A stretch of 64,000 nt of DNA from Nocardioides sp. Iso805N (GTDB taxonomy: Bacteria > Actinomycetota > Actinomycetes > Propionibacteriales > Nocardioidaceae), in assembly GCF_000364605.1 (NCBI RefSeq), contig NZ_KB822576.1:1-64000 (forward strand), in the 5' to 3' direction. The position numbers and the translations under genes are program-made. Below are positions 48,436-59,434 of this stretch, piece by piece (within the stretch, counting starts at the first letter, position 1; every line of letters begins with the position of its first letter). Below the pieces are notes generated by a model. The model did not search any database. It had not been told where the DNA came from and saw only the letters and a program-made list of their open reading frames with translations.

Positions 48436-49260
48436 TCAGCGCACTCCGGACTCGACGAGCTCGGCATTGGTCGCCAGCGCGGCGTCGCGCAGCGCGCTCA
48501 CGTCGGGACCGTGCCGCAGCAGCCCGCGCGAGGACGACGGCAGCACCGGCAGGTCCCCGAAGATCCGCTTGATGTCAGCAGCGGTGCCACCCTGCTCGCC
48601 GAAGCCGGGGGCCAGGATCGGGCCGTTGAATCCCAGCTCGGTGCCGGCGTCACCGATCGTCGCGCCGACGACGGCACCGAACGAGCCGAACGGCTTGGCA
48701 CCGTGGTTGAGCGCCGCCAGGTGGTCGAACATGCGGGCTGCCACGGTCTCCCCCGTCTCCGTGGTCGCGCGCTGCACCTCGGGACCCTCCTTGTTCGAGG
48801 TCAGGCCGAGCACGAACAGACCTGCACCGAAGCGCCGCGCGGTGTCGACGAACGGGTCGAGTGAGCCGAAGCCGAGGAACGGGCTGACCGTGATCGCATC
48901 GGAGGCCAGCGGAGAGGTCGGGTCGAGGTAGGCGTCGGCGTACGCCTGTGAGGTCGAGCCGATGTCGCCCCGCTTGACGTCGAGCAGCACCAGCGCGCCC
49001 GCGGCGCGCGACTCCGCGATCACCCGTTCGAGCACGGCGATGCCACGCGACCCGAAGCGCTCGTAGAAGGCACTCTGGGGCTTGATCACCGATACGTACG
49101 GCGCTAACCCCTCGACGGCCGTGAGCGCGAACCGCTCCAGTCCGGCGACGTCGTCGCCGAGTCCCCACGCGCCCAGCAGCGCGGCGTGCGGGTCGATGCC
49201 CGCACACAGCGGCCCCCGGGCCTGGACGGCGGCGTGCAGCCGCTCACCGAAGGTGCTCAT
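48436..49260 (-). CDS. pyrF: Orotidine 5'-phosphate decarboxylase (subfamily 2)
   Basis: This enzyme catalyses the last step of UMP synthesis. The product is 274 aa, the longer subfamily common in actinobacteria. LLDVKRGDIGSTSQAYADAY carries the Lys/Asp catalytic tetrad. ITVSPFLGFGSLDPF follows, and ILAPGFGEQGG binds phosphate. I chose ATG 49260; a GTG three codons upstream is possible. A GGGAG ribosome binding site precedes it. It is separated from pyrD by an opposite-strand peptidase gene. Confidence 0.96.
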   Translation of the reverse strand: MSTFGERLHAAVQARGPLCAGIDPHAALLGAWGLGDDVAGLERFALTAVEGLAPYVSVIKPQSAFYERFGSRGIAVLERVIAESRAAGALVLLDVKRGDIGSTSQAYADAYLDPTSPLASDAITVSPFLGFGSLDPFVDTARRFGAGLFVLGLTSNKEGPEVQRATTETGETVAARMFDHLAALNHGAKPFGSFGAVVGATIGDAGTELGFNGPILAPGFGEQGGTAADIKRIFGDLPVLPSSSRGLLRHGPDVSALRDAALATNAELVESGVR

Positions 49261-49306
49261 GTCTCCCACTTTCTCTGTTCGCGCTCGTGGATGAAGCCTG
49301 GATGCC

Positions 49307-49312
49307 TACCAT
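49307..49312 (+). promoter_or_regulatory. -10 box of M48-type peptidase gene
   Basis: TACCAT ends 6 bases before the ATG at 49319. This fits a leaderless transcript. Confidence 0.5.
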
Positions 49313-49318
49313 CTGGCC

Positions 49319-50443
49319 ATGCAAACGGAGTCCTTCGCGACGCGCCTCGACGCTCGTGTCGCCGAAGCGCTCGACAAGCGTCTCGTGGACCGGGTCGGCA
49401 GCGGACGGAGCACCTGGCTGGCGCGGGTCGCGGCCTTCGTCCTCGTGACGCCGGTGCACCTCGCGAGTGTCGTCCTCACACTCGGCGGGATCGCGTTGGT
49501 GGTGCTCGGCGCGGGCTGGTGGCAGTGGGTCATGGCGGCCTTCCTGCTGGCGATCGCCTGGACGACCAGGCCACACCTCGGCGGGCGTGCCGCTTCGGGC
49601 AGTGTGCTCCTCACCTCGGACCGCGCGCCGGCCCTGACCGCGCTGGTCGGCGACGTCGTCCGTCGCCTCGGGACCCGACCGCCTGACGAGATCCGCCTCG
49701 ATGCCGACTTCAACGCCTTCGTCGCCCCTCGAGGTGTTCGCGGACGACAGCTCGTCCTCGGAGCGCCGCTGTGGGCCGCGCTCGGACCGCAGGCGCGCGT
49801 CGCGCTGCTCGGCCACGAGCTCGGTCACCTCGCGCACGGCGACCTGCTCAGCCTGCGCTACGTCGGCAGCGCCTACCGCACCCTCGGTCGGTGGGTGGAC
49901 CTGCTGGATCCGCTCGGTGCCGAGATGTACAAGCACTCCACACCTATTCTCGTCCGGGCGATGATGGCTCCCCCGCGGCTGTTGGTGGTCGGCTACCTGC
50001 ACCTGCTGGATGCGGTGAACTCGGCGTCGTCGCGGCGCCAGGAGCTCTACGCCGACCTGGCCTCGGCGCTGGTCGGCGGCACCGATGGCGCGGTCGACTG
50101 CCTTGAGTCCGTTCTCATGGGCGATGCCGTCGACGTGGTCGCCAATCGGGCCGCCGTGGATCCGACGCGCCCCGACCTGGGGGAGGCGATCGCGACGCGG
50201 ATGGAATCCTACGACTCCGGACAGCGTGCCGGCGCGCGTCGCCTCGCCCAGGACGACCGCCGCAGCATCGACGCGAGCCACCCTCCGACGGTCGACCGCA
50301 TCCGCCTGATCGAGTCGGTCGAGCGCATGCCGCCGGGCATCGTCCTCGACCCCGACCGCAGCCGACTGATCGACAAGGAGCTCGCGCCTTACCTGAGCCG
50401 GATGTTCAAGAAGTTGGGTGAGAACTACCGCTACGTCCGGTGA
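49319..50443 (+). CDS. M48-family membrane metallopeptidase
   Basis: The product is 374 aa. Two hydrophobic helices (about 35-55 and 57-80) precede the peptidase domain. The zinc motif HELGH lies in LLGHELGHLAHGD, and SSRRQELYADLASA supplies the third ligand Glu. These fit the HtpX/Ste24-like M48 family, with the active site probably facing the cytoplasm. Such enzymes act in membrane-protein quality control; the target is unknown. It lies on the plus strand between pyrD and pyrF. Confidence 0.88.
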   Translation: MQTESFATRLDARVAEALDKRLVDRVGSGRSTWLARVAAFVLVTPVHLASVVLTLGGIALVVLGAGWWQWVMAAFLLAIAWTTRPHLGGRAASGSVLLTSDRAPALTALVGDVVRRLGTRPPDEIRLDADFNAFVAPRGVRGRQLVLGAPLWAALGPQARVALLGHELGHLAHGDLLSLRYVGSAYRTLGRWVDLLDPLGAEMYKHSTPILVRAMMAPPRLLVVGYLHLLDAVNSASSRRQELYADLASALVGGTDGAVDCLESVLMGDAVDVVANRAAVDPTRPDLGEAIATRMESYDSGQRAGARRLAQDDRRSIDASHPPTVDRIRLIESVERMPPGIVLDPDRSRLIDKELAPYLSRMFKKLGENYRYVR

Positions 50444-50457
50444 AGCGGCCACGAAGC

Positions 50458-51531
50458 TCACGCAGACAGACCCGCGGCAACGCGCCGCGGCCACAGCGGA
50501 CCCTCGTAGATGAACGCCGTGTAGCCCTGCAGCAGGTCGGCGCCCGCCTCGAGCCGCTCGACCGCGTCCTCGACGGTCTCGATGCCGCCCACTCCGATGA
50601 GGGTGAGGCGACGTCGTCCTGAGTCCGTCGTCGGGTCGCCGACGCGCTCGCGCAGCATCCGGATCACCTCCACCGCTCGCGGACGCAGCGGACGGCCCGA
50701 CAGGCCGCCGGCGCCGATCTCGCTGAGCTCGTGCGGATGCGCCCGGAGGCCGTCGCGGCTGATCGTCGTGTTGGTCGCGATGATGCCGTCCAACCCGATC
50801 GCGAGCGCCATGTCGGCCACCGCGAGGACGTCCTCATCGGCCAGGTCGGGCGCGATCTTGACCAGCAGCGGGACCCGGGTCTGTGTCGAGGCGTCGGCCG
50901 TACGCCGTACGTGCTCCAGCAGCGGCTGCAGCCGCTCGGTCGACTGCAGGTTGCGCAGACCCGGCGTGTTGGGCGAGGAGACGTTGACCACGAGGTAGTC
51001 GGCGTATGGCGCCAGCAGCCGGGTGGACTTGGCGTAGTCGGCCTCGACCGCGGCCTGGTCGTCCTCGGGGACGACCTTGGTCTTGCCGATGTTGACCCCG
51101 AGCACCGGCCGCTGCCGCTCCGGGTGCCGCCCCAGCCGCTCGGCCCGGTGTCGCAGCCGGTTCGCGACGACCGCGGCGCCGTCGTTGTTGAAGCCCATCC
51201 GGTTGACCACGGCGCGGTCGTTGACCAGCCGGAACAGTCGCGGCTGCGGGTTGCCCGGCTGGGGCTCGCCGGTGACCGTGCCGATCTCGACATGGCCGAA
51301 GCCGAGCCCGGCCAGGGCGTCGATGCCGACCGCGTTCTTGTCGAAGCCCGCGGCCAGGCCCAGGGCGTTGGGGAAGGTGAGCCCCAACGCCCGGACCGGG
51401 GTTCCGGGGAACGCTCGACGGGAGAGCACCGGGCCGGCCGCGCGGATGGCGGCGAAGGCCTGGCGGTGCGCCTCCTCCGGATCGGACTTGACCAGGAACT
51501 GGTCGAAGAGCAGCCGGTACGGACCCGGCAT
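50458..51531 (-). CDS. pyrD: Dihydroorotate dehydrogenase (quinone), class 2
   Basis: This FMN enzyme oxidises dihydroorotate and passes electrons to menaquinone at the membrane. The product is 357 aa. LAAGFDKNAVGIDAL, VVNVSSPNTPGLRNLQ (with the class 2 catalytic Ser), and IIATNTTISR are conserved. The N-terminal helix (YRLLFDQFLVKSDPEEAHRQ) is the membrane-associating part of class 2. The start ATG shares one base with the carB stop. Confidence 0.96.
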   Translation of the reverse strand: MPGPYRLLFDQFLVKSDPEEAHRQAFAAIRAAGPVLSRRAFPGTPVRALGLTFPNALGLAAGFDKNAVGIDALAGLGFGHVEIGTVTGEPQPGNPQPRLFRLVNDRAVVNRMGFNNDGAAVVANRLRHRAERLGRHPERQRPVLGVNIGKTKVVPEDDQAAVEADYAKSTRLLAPYADYLVVNVSSPNTPGLRNLQSTERLQPLLEHVRRTADASTQTRVPLLVKIAPDLADEDVLAVADMALAIGLDGIIATNTTISRDGLRAHPHELSEIGAGGLSGRPLRPRAVEVIRMLRERVGDPTTDSGRRRLTLIGVGGIETVEDAVERLEAGADLLQGYTAFIYEGPLWPRRVAAGLSA

Positions 51532-54500
51532 CAACGCACCTCGGCGCCGGTGGACAGAGCCGCCCACTCCTGCAGCGACCGGACACCGATGCCACCCGCC
51601 CGCAGCGCGGCGATGCCCTGGACCGCTGCTGCGGCCCCCTGCACGGTGGTGATGCACGGCGTACCGGACAGGACGGCCGCCGAGCGGATCTCGTAGCCGT
51701 CGGCGCGGGCGCCGGTGGCCGACCCGTTCGGGGTGTTGACGATGAGGTCGATCTCCCCGTCGAGGATCTGGCCGACGACGGTCTTCTCACCGTCGGGGCC
51801 GACGCCGGCGGAGTGCTTGCGCACCACCGTGGACGGGATGCCGTTGCGACGCAGCACCTCGGCGGTGCCCTCGGTGGCGAGGATCTCGAAGCCGTAGTCG
51901 GCCAGCACCCGGGCCGGGAAGATCATCGTCCGCTTGTCCCGGTTGGCGATCGAGATGAACACCTTGCCGGACGTCGGGAGCGGCCCGAAGGAGCCGGCCT
52001 GCGCCTTGGCGAACGCCTTGCCGAAGTCGGCGTCGAAGCCCATCACCTCGCCGGTCGACTTCATCTCCGGACCGAGGACGGTGTCGACGAACTGGCCCTC
52101 CTTGGTGCGGAACCGGTTGAACGGCAGCACCGCCTCCTTGACCGCGATCGGCGCGTCGGCCGGCAGCATGCCGCCGTCGCCGCTCGCCGGCAGGACACCG
52201 GCCGTGCGCAGGTCGGCGATCGACTCGCCGAGCATCACCCGCGCGGCGGCCTTGGCGAGCGAGGTGCCCGTCGCCTTGGAGACGAACGGCACGGTCCGCG
52301 ACGCCCGCGGGTTGGCCTCGATCACGTAGAGGACATCGGCCCCGAGCGCGAACTGGATGTTGATCAGCCCGCGTACGCCGACGCCGCGCGCGATCGCCTC
52401 GGTCGCCTGCCGGATGCGATCGATCTCGGACCTGCCGAGCGTGATCGGCGGCAGTGCGCAGGACGAGTCACCGGAGTGGATGCCCGCCTCCTCGATGTGC
52501 TCCATCACGCCGCCGAGGAACAGCTCGGTGCCGTCGTAGAGCGCGTCGACGTCGATCTCGACCGCGTCGTCGATGAAGCGGTCGACCAGCACCGGACGCT
52601 CGGCGGTGATGCCGATGTCGCCCATCGCGGCCTCGATGTAGGTGCGCAGCGCGTCGTCGTCGTAGACGATCTGCATGCCGCGCCCGCCGAGCACGTAGGA
52701 GGGCCGGACCAGGACCGGGTAGCCGATCTCGTGTGCAATGTCGCGGGCCTCCTCGAAGGAGACCGCCGTACCGTGCTTGGGGGCGACCAGGCCGGCCTCC
52801 GCCAGCACCCGGCCGAACGCGCCGCGCTCCTCGGCCAGGTCGATCGCCTCCGGCGAGGTACCGACGATCGGTACGCCGGCGTCCTGCAGCCGCTGTGCCA
52901 GGCCGAGCGGCGTCTGGCCGCCGAGGGTCGCGATCACGCCGGCGATCGGGCCGGCTGCCCGCTCGGCCTCGACGATCTCGAGCACGTCCTCGAAGGTGAG
53001 CGGCTCGAAGTAGAGCCGGTCGGAGGTGTCGTAGTCGGTCGAGACCGTCTCCGGGTTGCAGTTGACCATGATCGTCTCGTAGCCGACCTTGGACAGCTCC
53101 AGGGCGGCGTGCACGCAGGAGTAGTCGAACTCGATGCCCTGACCGATCCGGTTCGGGCCCGACCCGAGAATGAGCACCGCGGGACGCTCGCGGGGGGCGA
53201 CCTCGGTCTCCTCGTCGTAGGAGGAGTAGTGGTAGGGGGTCTTGGCGGCGAACTCCGCAGCACAGGTGTCGACCGTCTTGTAGACCGGCCGCACCCCGAG
53301 CTCGAAGCGGGCCGCGCGGACCTCGTCCTCGCTCAGCCCGCGGATCTCGGCGATCTGGACGTCGGAGAGACCGTGCCGCTTGGCCAGCCGCAGCGTGGCG
53401 GCGTCGAGCTCGGCGGCGTCGCGGACGACTCCGGCGACCTCGTGGATGAGGAAGAGCTGGTCGACGTACCAGGGATCGATCTTGGTGGCGTCGAAGATCT
53501 GCTCGGGGGTGGCACCGGCGCAGACGGCCTGCATGACCTTCTGCAGCCGACCGTCGTGCGGCACCTTGATCGCGTCGAGCAGCCCGTCGAGGAAGGTCGA
53601 GCCGTCGCCGAGGTGGTGCACTGCGCGCTTGCCCATCTCCGGGGTGAGCGTGAACTCGAACTGCGCGCCCTTCTTCTCCTGGCTGCGCAGCGCCTTGTTC
53701 AGCGCCTCGGTGAAGTTGCGGCCGATCGCCATCGCCTCGCCGACAGACTTCATGTGGGTGGTCAGGGTGGCATCGGCGGTCGGGAACTTCTCGAACGCGA
53801 ACCGCGGCACCTTGACCACCACGTAGTCCAGGGCCGGCTCGAAGGAAGCGGCCGTGGACCCCTGGGGGCCCGCGGTGATGTCGTTCTCGATCTCGTCCAG
53901 GGTGTAGCCGATCGCGACCTTGGCGGCGATCTTGGCGATCGGGTAGCCGGTCGCCTTCGAGGCCAGCGCCGAGGAGCGTGAGACGCGCGGGTTCATCTCG
54001 ATGACGATGACCCGGCCGTCGGCGGGGTTCACGGCGTACTGGATGTTGCAGCCGCCGGTGTCCACGCCGACCTCGCGGATGATGCCGATGGCAAGGTCGC
54101 GCAGGTACTGGTACTCGCGGTCGGTGAGGGTCATCGCCGGGGCGACGGTGATCGAGTCACCGGTGTGGACGCCCATCGGGTCCAGGTTCTCGATCGAGCA
54201 GATGATCACGACGTTGTCCGCCTTGTCGCGCATCACCTCCAGCTCGTACTCCTTCCACCCGATGATCGACTCCTCGATGAGGACCTCGGTCGTCGGCGAG
54301 GCGGAGAGGCCGGCGCCGGCGATGCGGTGCAGGTCGACCTCGTCGTAGGCGATGCCCGAGCCGAGACCGCCCATGGTGAAGGAGGGCCGCACCACGATCG
54401 GGTAGCCGAGCTCCTCGGTGGCCTTCTCCACCTCGTCCATCGAGTGGCACACGAAGGAGCGGGCGACCTCGCCGCCCACCTTGCGAACGATGTCGTTGAA

Positions 54501-54893
54501 CAGCTCGCGGTTCTCGCCGCGGTGGATGGCCTCGAAGGAGGCGCCGATCATCTCGACGCCGTACTTGGCCAGGACGCCGTTCTCGTGCAGGGCGGTCGCG
54601 GTGTTGAGCGCGGTCTGGCCACCCAGCGTCGGCAGGATCGCGTCGGGGCGCTCCTTCGCGATGACCTTCTCGACGAACTCCGGGGTGATCGGCTCGACGT
54701 AGGTGGCGTCGGCGAACTCCGGGTCGGTCATGATCGTGGCCGGGTTGGAGTTCACCAGGATCACGCGCAGGCCCTCGGCCTTGAGGATCCGGCAGGCCTG
54801 GGTGCCGGAGTAGTCGAACTCGCAGGCCTGGCCGATCACGATCGGGCCTGAGCCGATCACCAGGACGGACTTGATGTCTTCACGCTTCGGCAT
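51531..54893 (-). CDS. carB: Carbamoyl-phosphate synthase large subunit
   Basis: This subunit makes carbamoyl phosphate for both pyrimidine and arginine synthesis. The product is 1120 aa. Two homologous ATP-grasp halves (about 1-400 and 560-940) flank an oligomerisation domain. The allosteric MGS-like domain is C-terminal. [20 protein letters not shown] and [16 protein letters not shown] mark the starts of the two halves. It shares one base with the carA stop. Confidence 0.98.
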   Translation of the reverse strand: MPKREDIKSVLVIGSGPIVIGQACEFDYSGTQACRILKAEGLRVILVNSNPATIMTDPEFADATYVEPITPEFVEKVIAKERPDAILPTLGGQTALNTATALHENGVLAKYGVEMIGASFEAIHRGENRELFNDIVRKVGGEVARSFVCHSMDEVEKATEELGYPIVVRPSFTMGGLGSGIAYDEVDLHRIAGAGLSASPTTEVLIEESIIGWKEYELEVMRDKADNVVIICSIENLDPMGVHTGDSITVAPAMTLTDREYQYLRDLAIGIIREVGVDTGGCNIQYAVNPADGRVIVIEMNPRVSRSSALASKATGYPIAKIAAKVAIGYTLDEIENDITAGPQGSTAASFEPALDYVVVKVPRFAFEKFPTADATLTTHMKSVGEAMAIGRNFTEALNKALRSQEKKGAQFEFTLTPEMGKRAVHHLGDGSTFLDGLLDAIKVPHDGRLQKVMQAVCAGATPEQIFDATKIDPWYVDQLFLIHEVAGVVRDAAELDAATLRLAKRHGLSDVQIAEIRGLSEDEVRAARFELGVRPVYKTVDTCAAEFAAKTPYHYSSYDEETEVAPRERPAVLILGSGPNRIGQGIEFDYSCVHAALELSKVGYETIMVNCNPETVSTDYDTSDRLYFEPLTFEDVLEIVEAERAAGPIAGVIATLGGQTPLGLAQRLQDAGVPIVGTSPEAIDLAEERGAFGRVLAEAGLVAPKHGTAVSFEEARDIAHEIGYPVLVRPSYVLGGRGMQIVYDDDALRTYIEAAMGDIGITAERPVLVDRFIDDAVEIDVDALYDGTELFLGGVMEHIEEAGIHSGDSSCALPPITLGRSEIDRIRQATEAIARGVGVRGLINIQFALGADVLYVIEANPRASRTVPFVSKATGTSLAKAAARVMLGESIADLRTAGVLPASGDGGMLPADAPIAVKEAVLPFNRFRTKEGQFVDTVLGPEMKSTGEVMGFDADFGKAFAKAQAGSFGPLPTSGKVFISIANRDKRTMIFPARVLADYGFEILATEGTAEVLRRNGIPSTVVRKHSAGVGPDGEKTVVGQILDGEIDLIVNTPNGSATGARADGYEIRSAAVLSGTPCITTVQGAAAAVQGIAALRAGGIGVRSLQEWAALSTGAEVR

Positions 54894-56041
54894 CAGATGC
54901 TCCCGTCCAGCAGGGCGACGAATCGGTCGAAGAGGTACGCCGCATCGTGCGGTCCGGCCGCAGCCTCCGGGTGGTACTGGACCGAGAAGCCCTTCAGCCT
55001 CCCGGGGGTCGAGCCTGTCGAGACCTCGCGCAGCTCCAGGCCCTCGACACAGTCGTCGTTGAGGTTGACGTGGCTGACGCGGGCCTCGCCGTACGGCGTG
55101 GTCGTGGCGGTGTCTCTCGGCGCGTCCACGGCGAAGCCGTGGTTGTGCGCGGTGACCTCGACCTTGCCGGTGGTGAGGTCCTGGACCGGCTGGTTGATGC
55201 CGCGGTGGCCGTACTTCAGCTTGTAGGTGCCGAAGCCGAGCGCGCGGCCGAAGAGCTGGTTGCCGAAGCAGATCCCGAAGTAGGGCAGATCGCGCTCCAG
55301 CGCCTGCTGCAGCACCTCGATCTGGCCGGTGGTGGCCGCCGGGTCGCCGGGGCCGTTGGAGTAGAAGAGACCGTCGGCCCCGACCGCGAGAACGTCCTCG
55401 ATCGAGCTGGTCGCCGGGAGCACGTGCACCTCGATGCCGCGCTCGGCCATCCGGTGGGGCGTCATGTCCTTGATGCCGAGGTCGAGAGCGGCGACGGTGA
55501 ACCGCTTCTCGCCCTGGGCCGGCACGACGTAGGCCTCGGTGGTGGAGACGGCCTCCGACAGGTTCGAACCGGCCATCTCGGCGGCGGCCTTCACCTTGTC
55601 GAGCAGCTTCTCGGGGTCGGTCTCGACGGTGGAGATCCCGACCCTCATCGAGCCGCGCTCGCGCAGGTGGCGGGTCAGCGCACGGGTGTCGATACCGGAG
55701 ATCCCGACGATGCCCTGAGCCCTCAGCTCCTCATCCAGCGTGCGCTGCGCGCGCCAGTTGGAGGGGACTCGGGCTGGGTCACGCACGACGTAGCCGGCCA
55801 CCCAGATCCGCTGGGACTCCGGGTCCTCGTCGTTCACACCGGTGTTACCGATGTGCGGTGCGGTCTGGACGACCACCTGGCGGTGGTAGGAGGGGTCGGT
55901 CAGCGTCTCCTGGTAACCGGTCATCCCGGTCGCGAAGACTGCCTCGCCGAAGGTCTCCCCCTCGGCGCCGTAGGACTCACCGTGGAAGGTGCGCCCGTCC
56001 TCGAGGACGAGCAATGCAGGGGTGGCGGCACGACTGTGCAC
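54893..56041 (-). CDS. carA: Carbamoyl-phosphate synthase small (glutaminase) subunit
   Basis: This subunit hydrolyses glutamine and channels ammonia to CarB. The product is 382 aa. The N-terminal interaction domain (about 1-150) is followed by a class I glutaminase with [15 protein letters not shown] (catalytic Cys) and [11 protein letters not shown] (catalytic His and Glu). The start is GTG 56041 with an AGGAGG ribosome binding site immediately after a PyrR-binding element. It leads carA-carB-pyrD. Confidence 0.97.
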   Translation of the reverse strand: MHSRAATPALLVLEDGRTFHGESYGAEGETFGEAVFATGMTGYQETLTDPSYHRQVVVQTAPHIGNTGVNDEDPESQRIWVAGYVVRDPARVPSNWRAQRTLDEELRAQGIVGISGIDTRALTRHLRERGSMRVGISTVETDPEKLLDKVKAAAEMAGSNLSEAVSTTEAYVVPAQGEKRFTVAALDLGIKDMTPHRMAERGIEVHVLPATSSIEDVLAVGADGLFYSNGPGDPAATTGQIEVLQQALERDLPYFGICFGNQLFGRALGFGTYKLKYGHRGINQPVQDLTTGKVEVTAHNHGFAVDAPRDTATTTPYGEARVSHVNLNDDCVEGLELREVSTGSTPGRLKGFSVQYHPEAAAGPHDAAYLFDRFVALLDGSI

Positions 56042-56046
56042 CCGGG

Positions 56047-56082
56047 CCTCCTTCTCCGCCTCACAGGACGGTGCTTAAAGGA
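56047..56082 (-). promoter_or_regulatory. PyrR-binding RNA element at carA ribosome binding site
   Basis: On the minus strand CGTCCTGTGAGGCG (56057-56070) matches 12 of 14 positions of the Bacillus PyrR-binding loop consensus ARUCCNGNGAGGYU. The AGGAGG ribosome binding site (56047-56052) follows at once. PyrR with UMP should block translation. The element is almost identical to the one at pyrR. Confidence 0.8.
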
Positions 56083-56134
56083 TGTTCGGTTCCCGGCGAC
56101 CTTATCAGCCGGCTGCACTCGGTCCGCCATCGCC

Positions 56135-56140
56135 TACCGT
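56135..56140 (+). promoter_or_regulatory. -10 box of DUF1697 gene
   Basis: TACCGT ends 6 bases before the ATG at 56147. A leaderless transcript is likely. Confidence 0.45.
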
Positions 56141-56146
56141 GACTCC

Positions 56147-56677
56147 ATGACGACCTACGTAGCGCTGATCCGCGGCATAGGACCCGGCGATCCGCGCAAG
56201 TCCAACGAGTCGCTGCGCGGGGTGCTCGAGGAGCTCGGGTACGACGAGGTGAGGTCGGTCATCAGCAGCGGCAACGTGGTCTTCACCGCACCTGACTCCT
56301 CCTCCCCCGATGAGCTCGGAACGAGGATCGAGGCGGCCTGGCCCGAGCTGCGTGGCTTCAAGGCCACCACCATCGTCCGGTCCCGCGAGCAGCTCGAGCA
56401 CCTGCTCTCCCAGGAGCCGTTCGGCGACGTGCCCCACGGCAAGGACTCGTATCAGCTGGTGTCGTTCTTCAAGCGTCCGATCACCGACGTCGCGACCCCG
56501 CCCGACGGCACCGCGCTGCGGGTCGTCGGTCTCGTGGACGGCGCTCTGTGCACGGTCTCCGATACCACCGTCACCGGCACTCCCGACACGATGGGGTGGA
56601 TCGAGAGGACCTACTCCAAGGAAGTCACCTCGCGCACGCCGCTGACGCTGGCGCGGATCCTGAAGAAGATGAGCTGA
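56147..56677 (+). CDS. DUF1697-family protein
   Basis: The product is 176 aa. It begins MTTYVALIRGIGPGD, close to the DUF1697 start (YvALLRGINvG). LEELGYDEVRSVISSGNVVF is the family block that includes the SGNVvF motif. The family has a two-layer alpha/beta fold and no known reaction. It is divergent from carA. Together with the DUF1810 gene it separates pyrC from carA. Confidence 0.88.
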   Translation: MTTYVALIRGIGPGDPRKSNESLRGVLEELGYDEVRSVISSGNVVFTAPDSSSPDELGTRIEAAWPELRGFKATTIVRSREQLEHLLSQEPFGDVPHGKDSYQLVSFFKRPITDVATPPDGTALRVVGLVDGALCTVSDTTVTGTPDTMGWIERTYSKEVTSRTPLTLARILKKMS

Positions 56678-56693
56678 GCTGTCCTGGCAGGAA

Positions 56694-56736
56694 CCGTGGA
56701 GCGGAATGCGCACCTGGTGCGCACAACACTCCACGG
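56694..56736. terminator. Hairpin between DUF1697 and DUF1810 genes
   Basis: CCGTGGAG (56694-56701) pairs with CTCCACGG (56729-56736), and an inner TGCGCA...TGCGCA stem lies in the loop. It falls between the two convergent stop codons. There is no T tract. It is probably a bidirectional terminator. Confidence 0.6.
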
Positions 56737-56742
56737 TCTCGC

Positions 56743-57177
56743 TCAGGGGTGCTCGGCGACGAACCGCTGCGTGTGCGCGCAGCGCGAGCCGCCGTAGTGC
56801 CGCTCCAGCACCTCGGCGAAGACCGGCTCGTCCGGGGCCGCTGCCTCGAAGAGCGTCATCGATGAGCGGAGCTTCTCCTCGTCGATCGGCCCGAGGAGCT
56901 GCTCCGGCGTACCGGTGAAGGCCGACACGGCGTGCGCGGCCTCGAGCAGTCGCGGGCCGAGCACCGGGTCGTCGAGGTAGGCGCGGGCCTCGGCCAGCGA
57001 GCCGATGGCGTAGCGCTGCGCGGTCGGCGACGTACCGAGGCCTGCCACCTGCGGGAAGACGAACCACATCCAGTGGCTGGTCTTCCGGCCGGCGCGCAGC
57101 TCGGCCAGCGCCTGCTCGTGCACGCCACCGGCCTGGGCGGCGACGAATCGATTCAGGTCGAAGGCGTCCACGCTCAT
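56743..57177 (-). CDS. DUF1810-family protein
   Basis: The product is 144 aa. The family block GRKTSHWMWFVFPQVAGLG is clear, followed by YAIGSLAEARAYLDDPVLGP and the SSMTLFEAA segment. DUF1810 proteins are small, helical and of unknown function. I chose ATG 57177, which follows a TAGCCT -10 box by 7 bases, over a GTG/ATG-less extension upstream. It lies 20 bases after pyrC on the same strand, but has its own apparent promoter. Confidence 0.88.
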   Translation of the reverse strand: MSVDAFDLNRFVAAQAGGVHEQALAELRAGRKTSHWMWFVFPQVAGLGTSPTAQRYAIGSLAEARAYLDDPVLGPRLLEAAHAVSAFTGTPEQLLGPIDEEKLRSSMTLFEAAAPDEPVFAEVLERHYGGSRCAHTQRFVAEHP

Positions 57178-57184
57178 GGTCTCG

Positions 57185-57190
57185 AGGCTA
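57185..57190 (-). promoter_or_regulatory. -10 box of DUF1810 gene
   Basis: TAGCCT on the minus strand ends 7 bases before the ATG at 57177. This fits a leaderless transcript. Confidence 0.45.
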
Positions 57191-57197
57191 GCGCTGT

Positions 57198-58502
57198 TCA
57201 GCCACCGAAGGTCCGCGCGCCCCGCAGCCACGTGCCGACCACCTGGCCGGTCAGCTTGCGCCCGTGCCAGGGGTTGTTGCGCGAGAGCGAGACCGACGCG
57301 TCACGGTCCACCACGTAGGAGGTCGACGGGTCGACCAGGGTGAGGCTGGCCGGCTCCCCGACCGCGACGGCGCCGCCGTGCTCCGCGAGGCCGGCGATCA
57401 TCGCAGGCGCCTGCGACATGACCCGCGCGACGCCGGCCCAGTCGAGCCGGCCGGACTCGACCATGACAGAGGCGACGACCGAGAGCGCCGTCTCCAGACC
57501 GAGCATGCCGAAGGCGGCGTCGACGAACGCGTGCTCCTTGTCGTGCCGCGCGTGCGGCGCGTGGTCGGTGGCGACCGCGTCGATGGTGCCGTCGGCGAGC
57601 GCGTCGCGCAGCGCCTCGACGTCCTCGGCCGGGCGCAGCGGCGGGTTGACCTTGTACGTCGGGTCGTAGTCGCGCAGCAGATCGGTCGTGAGCAGCAGGT
57701 GGTGCGGGGTGACCTCTGCGGTCACGTCCCAGCGCCCATCCAACTTGGCGACCGACTTCGCCCAGCGGATCACCTCCACCGATCCTGCGGTCGAGACGTG
57801 TGCGACGTGGACGCGCGAGCCGGTGTGCCGGGCGAGCATCACGTCACGCGCGACGATCACCTCCTCGGCCACGCCCGGCCAGCCGGGCAGCCCCAGCTCG
57901 CCCGACAGTTGACCCTCGTGGCAGCACGCGGCGTGCGGGGCCAGGGCCGGGTCCTGGCTGTGCTGGGAGATCACGCCGCCGAACGCCTTGACGTACTCCA
58001 ACGCGCGACGCATCACACGCGCATCGCCGACGCACCTGCCGTCGTCGGAGAAGACCCGGACGCGGGCGCGGGAGCGCGCCATCAGGCCGAGCTCGGCAAG
58101 CTCCTCGCCGGCCAGTCCCTTGGTGACAGCACCGACGGGCTGCACGTCCACCAGCCCCGCGGCACGGCCGAGGTCGTGAACCCGCTCGGCGGCCTCCGCG
58201 GTGTCGGTGACGGGGCTGGTGTTGGCCATCGCGAGGATGGCGGTGAACCCGCCGACCGCAGCGGCCTGCGATCCGGTGAGCACGGTCTCGGCGTCCTCAC
58301 GGCCCGGCTCGCGCAGGTGGGTGTGCAGGTCGACCAGGCCGGGCAGCAGCACCAGCCCGTCCGCATCCACGACGGAGTCTGCGCGGCCCCCGCTGGCCGA
58401 GCCGGTCGAGACCCCGACCTCGCGGATCAGCCCGTCCTCGACGTACACGTCGGCGGTCTTCTGCCCCAGGATCGAGGCTCCCTTGATCAGCAGGCTCGTC
58501 AC
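57198..58502 (-). CDS. pyrC: Dihydroorotase
   Basis: This zinc amidohydrolase closes carbamoyl aspartate to dihydroorotate. The product is 434 aa, the long class I type. [18 protein letters not shown] holds the first metal His pair, [20 protein letters not shown] the next, and [16 protein letters not shown] the catalytic Asp. The start is GTG 58502, overlapping the pyrB stop by 4 bases. A longer reading frame into pyrB is a shadow. Confidence 0.96.
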   Translation of the reverse strand: MTSLLIKGASILGQKTADVYVEDGLIREVGVSTGSASGGRADSVVDADGLVLLPGLVDLHTHLREPGREDAETVLTGSQAAAVGGFTAILAMANTSPVTDTAEAAERVHDLGRAAGLVDVQPVGAVTKGLAGEELAELGLMARSRARVRVFSDDGRCVGDARVMRRALEYVKAFGGVISQHSQDPALAPHAACCHEGQLSGELGLPGWPGVAEEVIVARDVMLARHTGSRVHVAHVSTAGSVEVIRWAKSVAKLDGRWDVTAEVTPHHLLLTTDLLRDYDPTYKVNPPLRPAEDVEALRDALADGTIDAVATDHAPHARHDKEHAFVDAAFGMLGLETALSVVASVMVESGRLDWAGVARVMSQAPAMIAGLAEHGGAVAVGEPASLTLVDPSTSYVVDRDASVSLSRNNPWHGRKLTGQVVGTWLRGARTFGG

Positions 58503-59434
58503 TGAGCTGCCTCCTCTCCGGCAAGCAGGTGGTAGAGAACGGCCATCCGGACGGCGACGCCGGCCGAGACCTGGTCCAGGATCAGGCTGTCCGCCGCATC
58601 GGCGGCGTCGGCTGCGATCTCCAGGCCCCGGTTCATCGGCCCCGGGTGCAGGATCGGCGTGCCAGGCTTGAGCGTTCCCAGTCGCTGGCGGGTGAGGCCG
58701 TAGCCGACCGTGTACTCCCGCGGCGAGGGGAAGTAGCCACCCGACATCCGTTCCTTCTGCACCCGCAGCATCATCACCGCGTCGGCCTCGGGCAGGACCG
58801 CGTCGAGGTCGTACGACGTCGCGAATCCGGCCTCCTCCGACCACGGGCCCACGCCGCTGGGCATCAGGGTCGGCGGCGCGACCGCGGTGACCGAGGCGCC
58901 GAGCTTGGTCAGCGACTTGATGTTGGAGCGGAACACCCGCGAGTGGGTCAGGTCCCCCACGATCGCTACGTGCTTGCCCTCCAGCGACCCGAGGCGTCGG
59001 GTGAGGGTGTAGCCGTCGAGCAGCGCCTGGGTCGGATGCTCGTGCGTCCCGTCGCCGGCGTTGATCACCGGGATGTCCAGCCAACCGGCGACCTGGTGCG
59101 CGGCACCCGACGCGGAGTGGCGCATGACCAGGCCGTCGATGCCCATCGCCGTCACCGTCAGGACGGTGTCGCGCAGCGACTCGCCCTTGGAGGTCGAGGA
59201 GCCCTTGGCGGAGAGGTTGATGACGTCGGCCGAGAGCCACTTGCCGGCGATCTCGAAGCTGGACCGGGTCCTGGTGGAATCCTCGAAGAAGAGGTTGATC
59301 ACGGTGCGGCCGCGCAGCGCGGGCAGCTTCTTGACCTCGCGCTTCTGCACGTCGTGCATCTCGGCAGCGGTCTCGAACAGCTGATGGATGTCGGCGACGC
59401 TGACGTCGTCGATGCTGAGCAGGTGCCGAGTCAT
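58499..59434 (-). CDS. pyrB: Aspartate carbamoyltransferase catalytic subunit
   Basis: This enzyme joins carbamoyl phosphate to aspartate, the first committed pyrimidine step. The product is 311 aa. [16 protein letters not shown] is the canonical carbamoyl-phosphate loop, and [13 protein letters not shown] holds the HPxQ motif. There is no pyrI regulatory-chain gene nearby, so control is probably by PyrR. It overlaps pyrR by 4 bases. Confidence 0.97.
   Translation of the reverse strand: MTRHLLSIDDVSVADIHQLFETAAEMHDVQKREVKKLPALRGRTVINLFFEDSTRTRSSFEIAGKWLSADVINLSAKGSSTSKGESLRDTVLTVTAMGIDGLVMRHSASGAAHQVAGWLDIPVINAGDGTHEHPTQALLDGYTLTRRLGSLEGKHVAIVGDLTHSRVFRSNIKSLTKLGASVTAVAPPTLMPSGVGPWSEEAGFATSYDLDAVLPEADAVMMLRVQKERMSGGYFPSPREYTVGYGLTRQRLGTLKPGTPILHPGPMNRGLEIAADAADAADSLILDQVSAGVAVRMAVLYHLLAGEEAAQ

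Noticed and set aside
51813..53981. 722-codon plus-strand reading frame opposite carB
   Set aside because: Same reason: it mirrors the carB codons, is rich in Arg, Gly, Val and Asp in a shadow pattern, and has no known motif.
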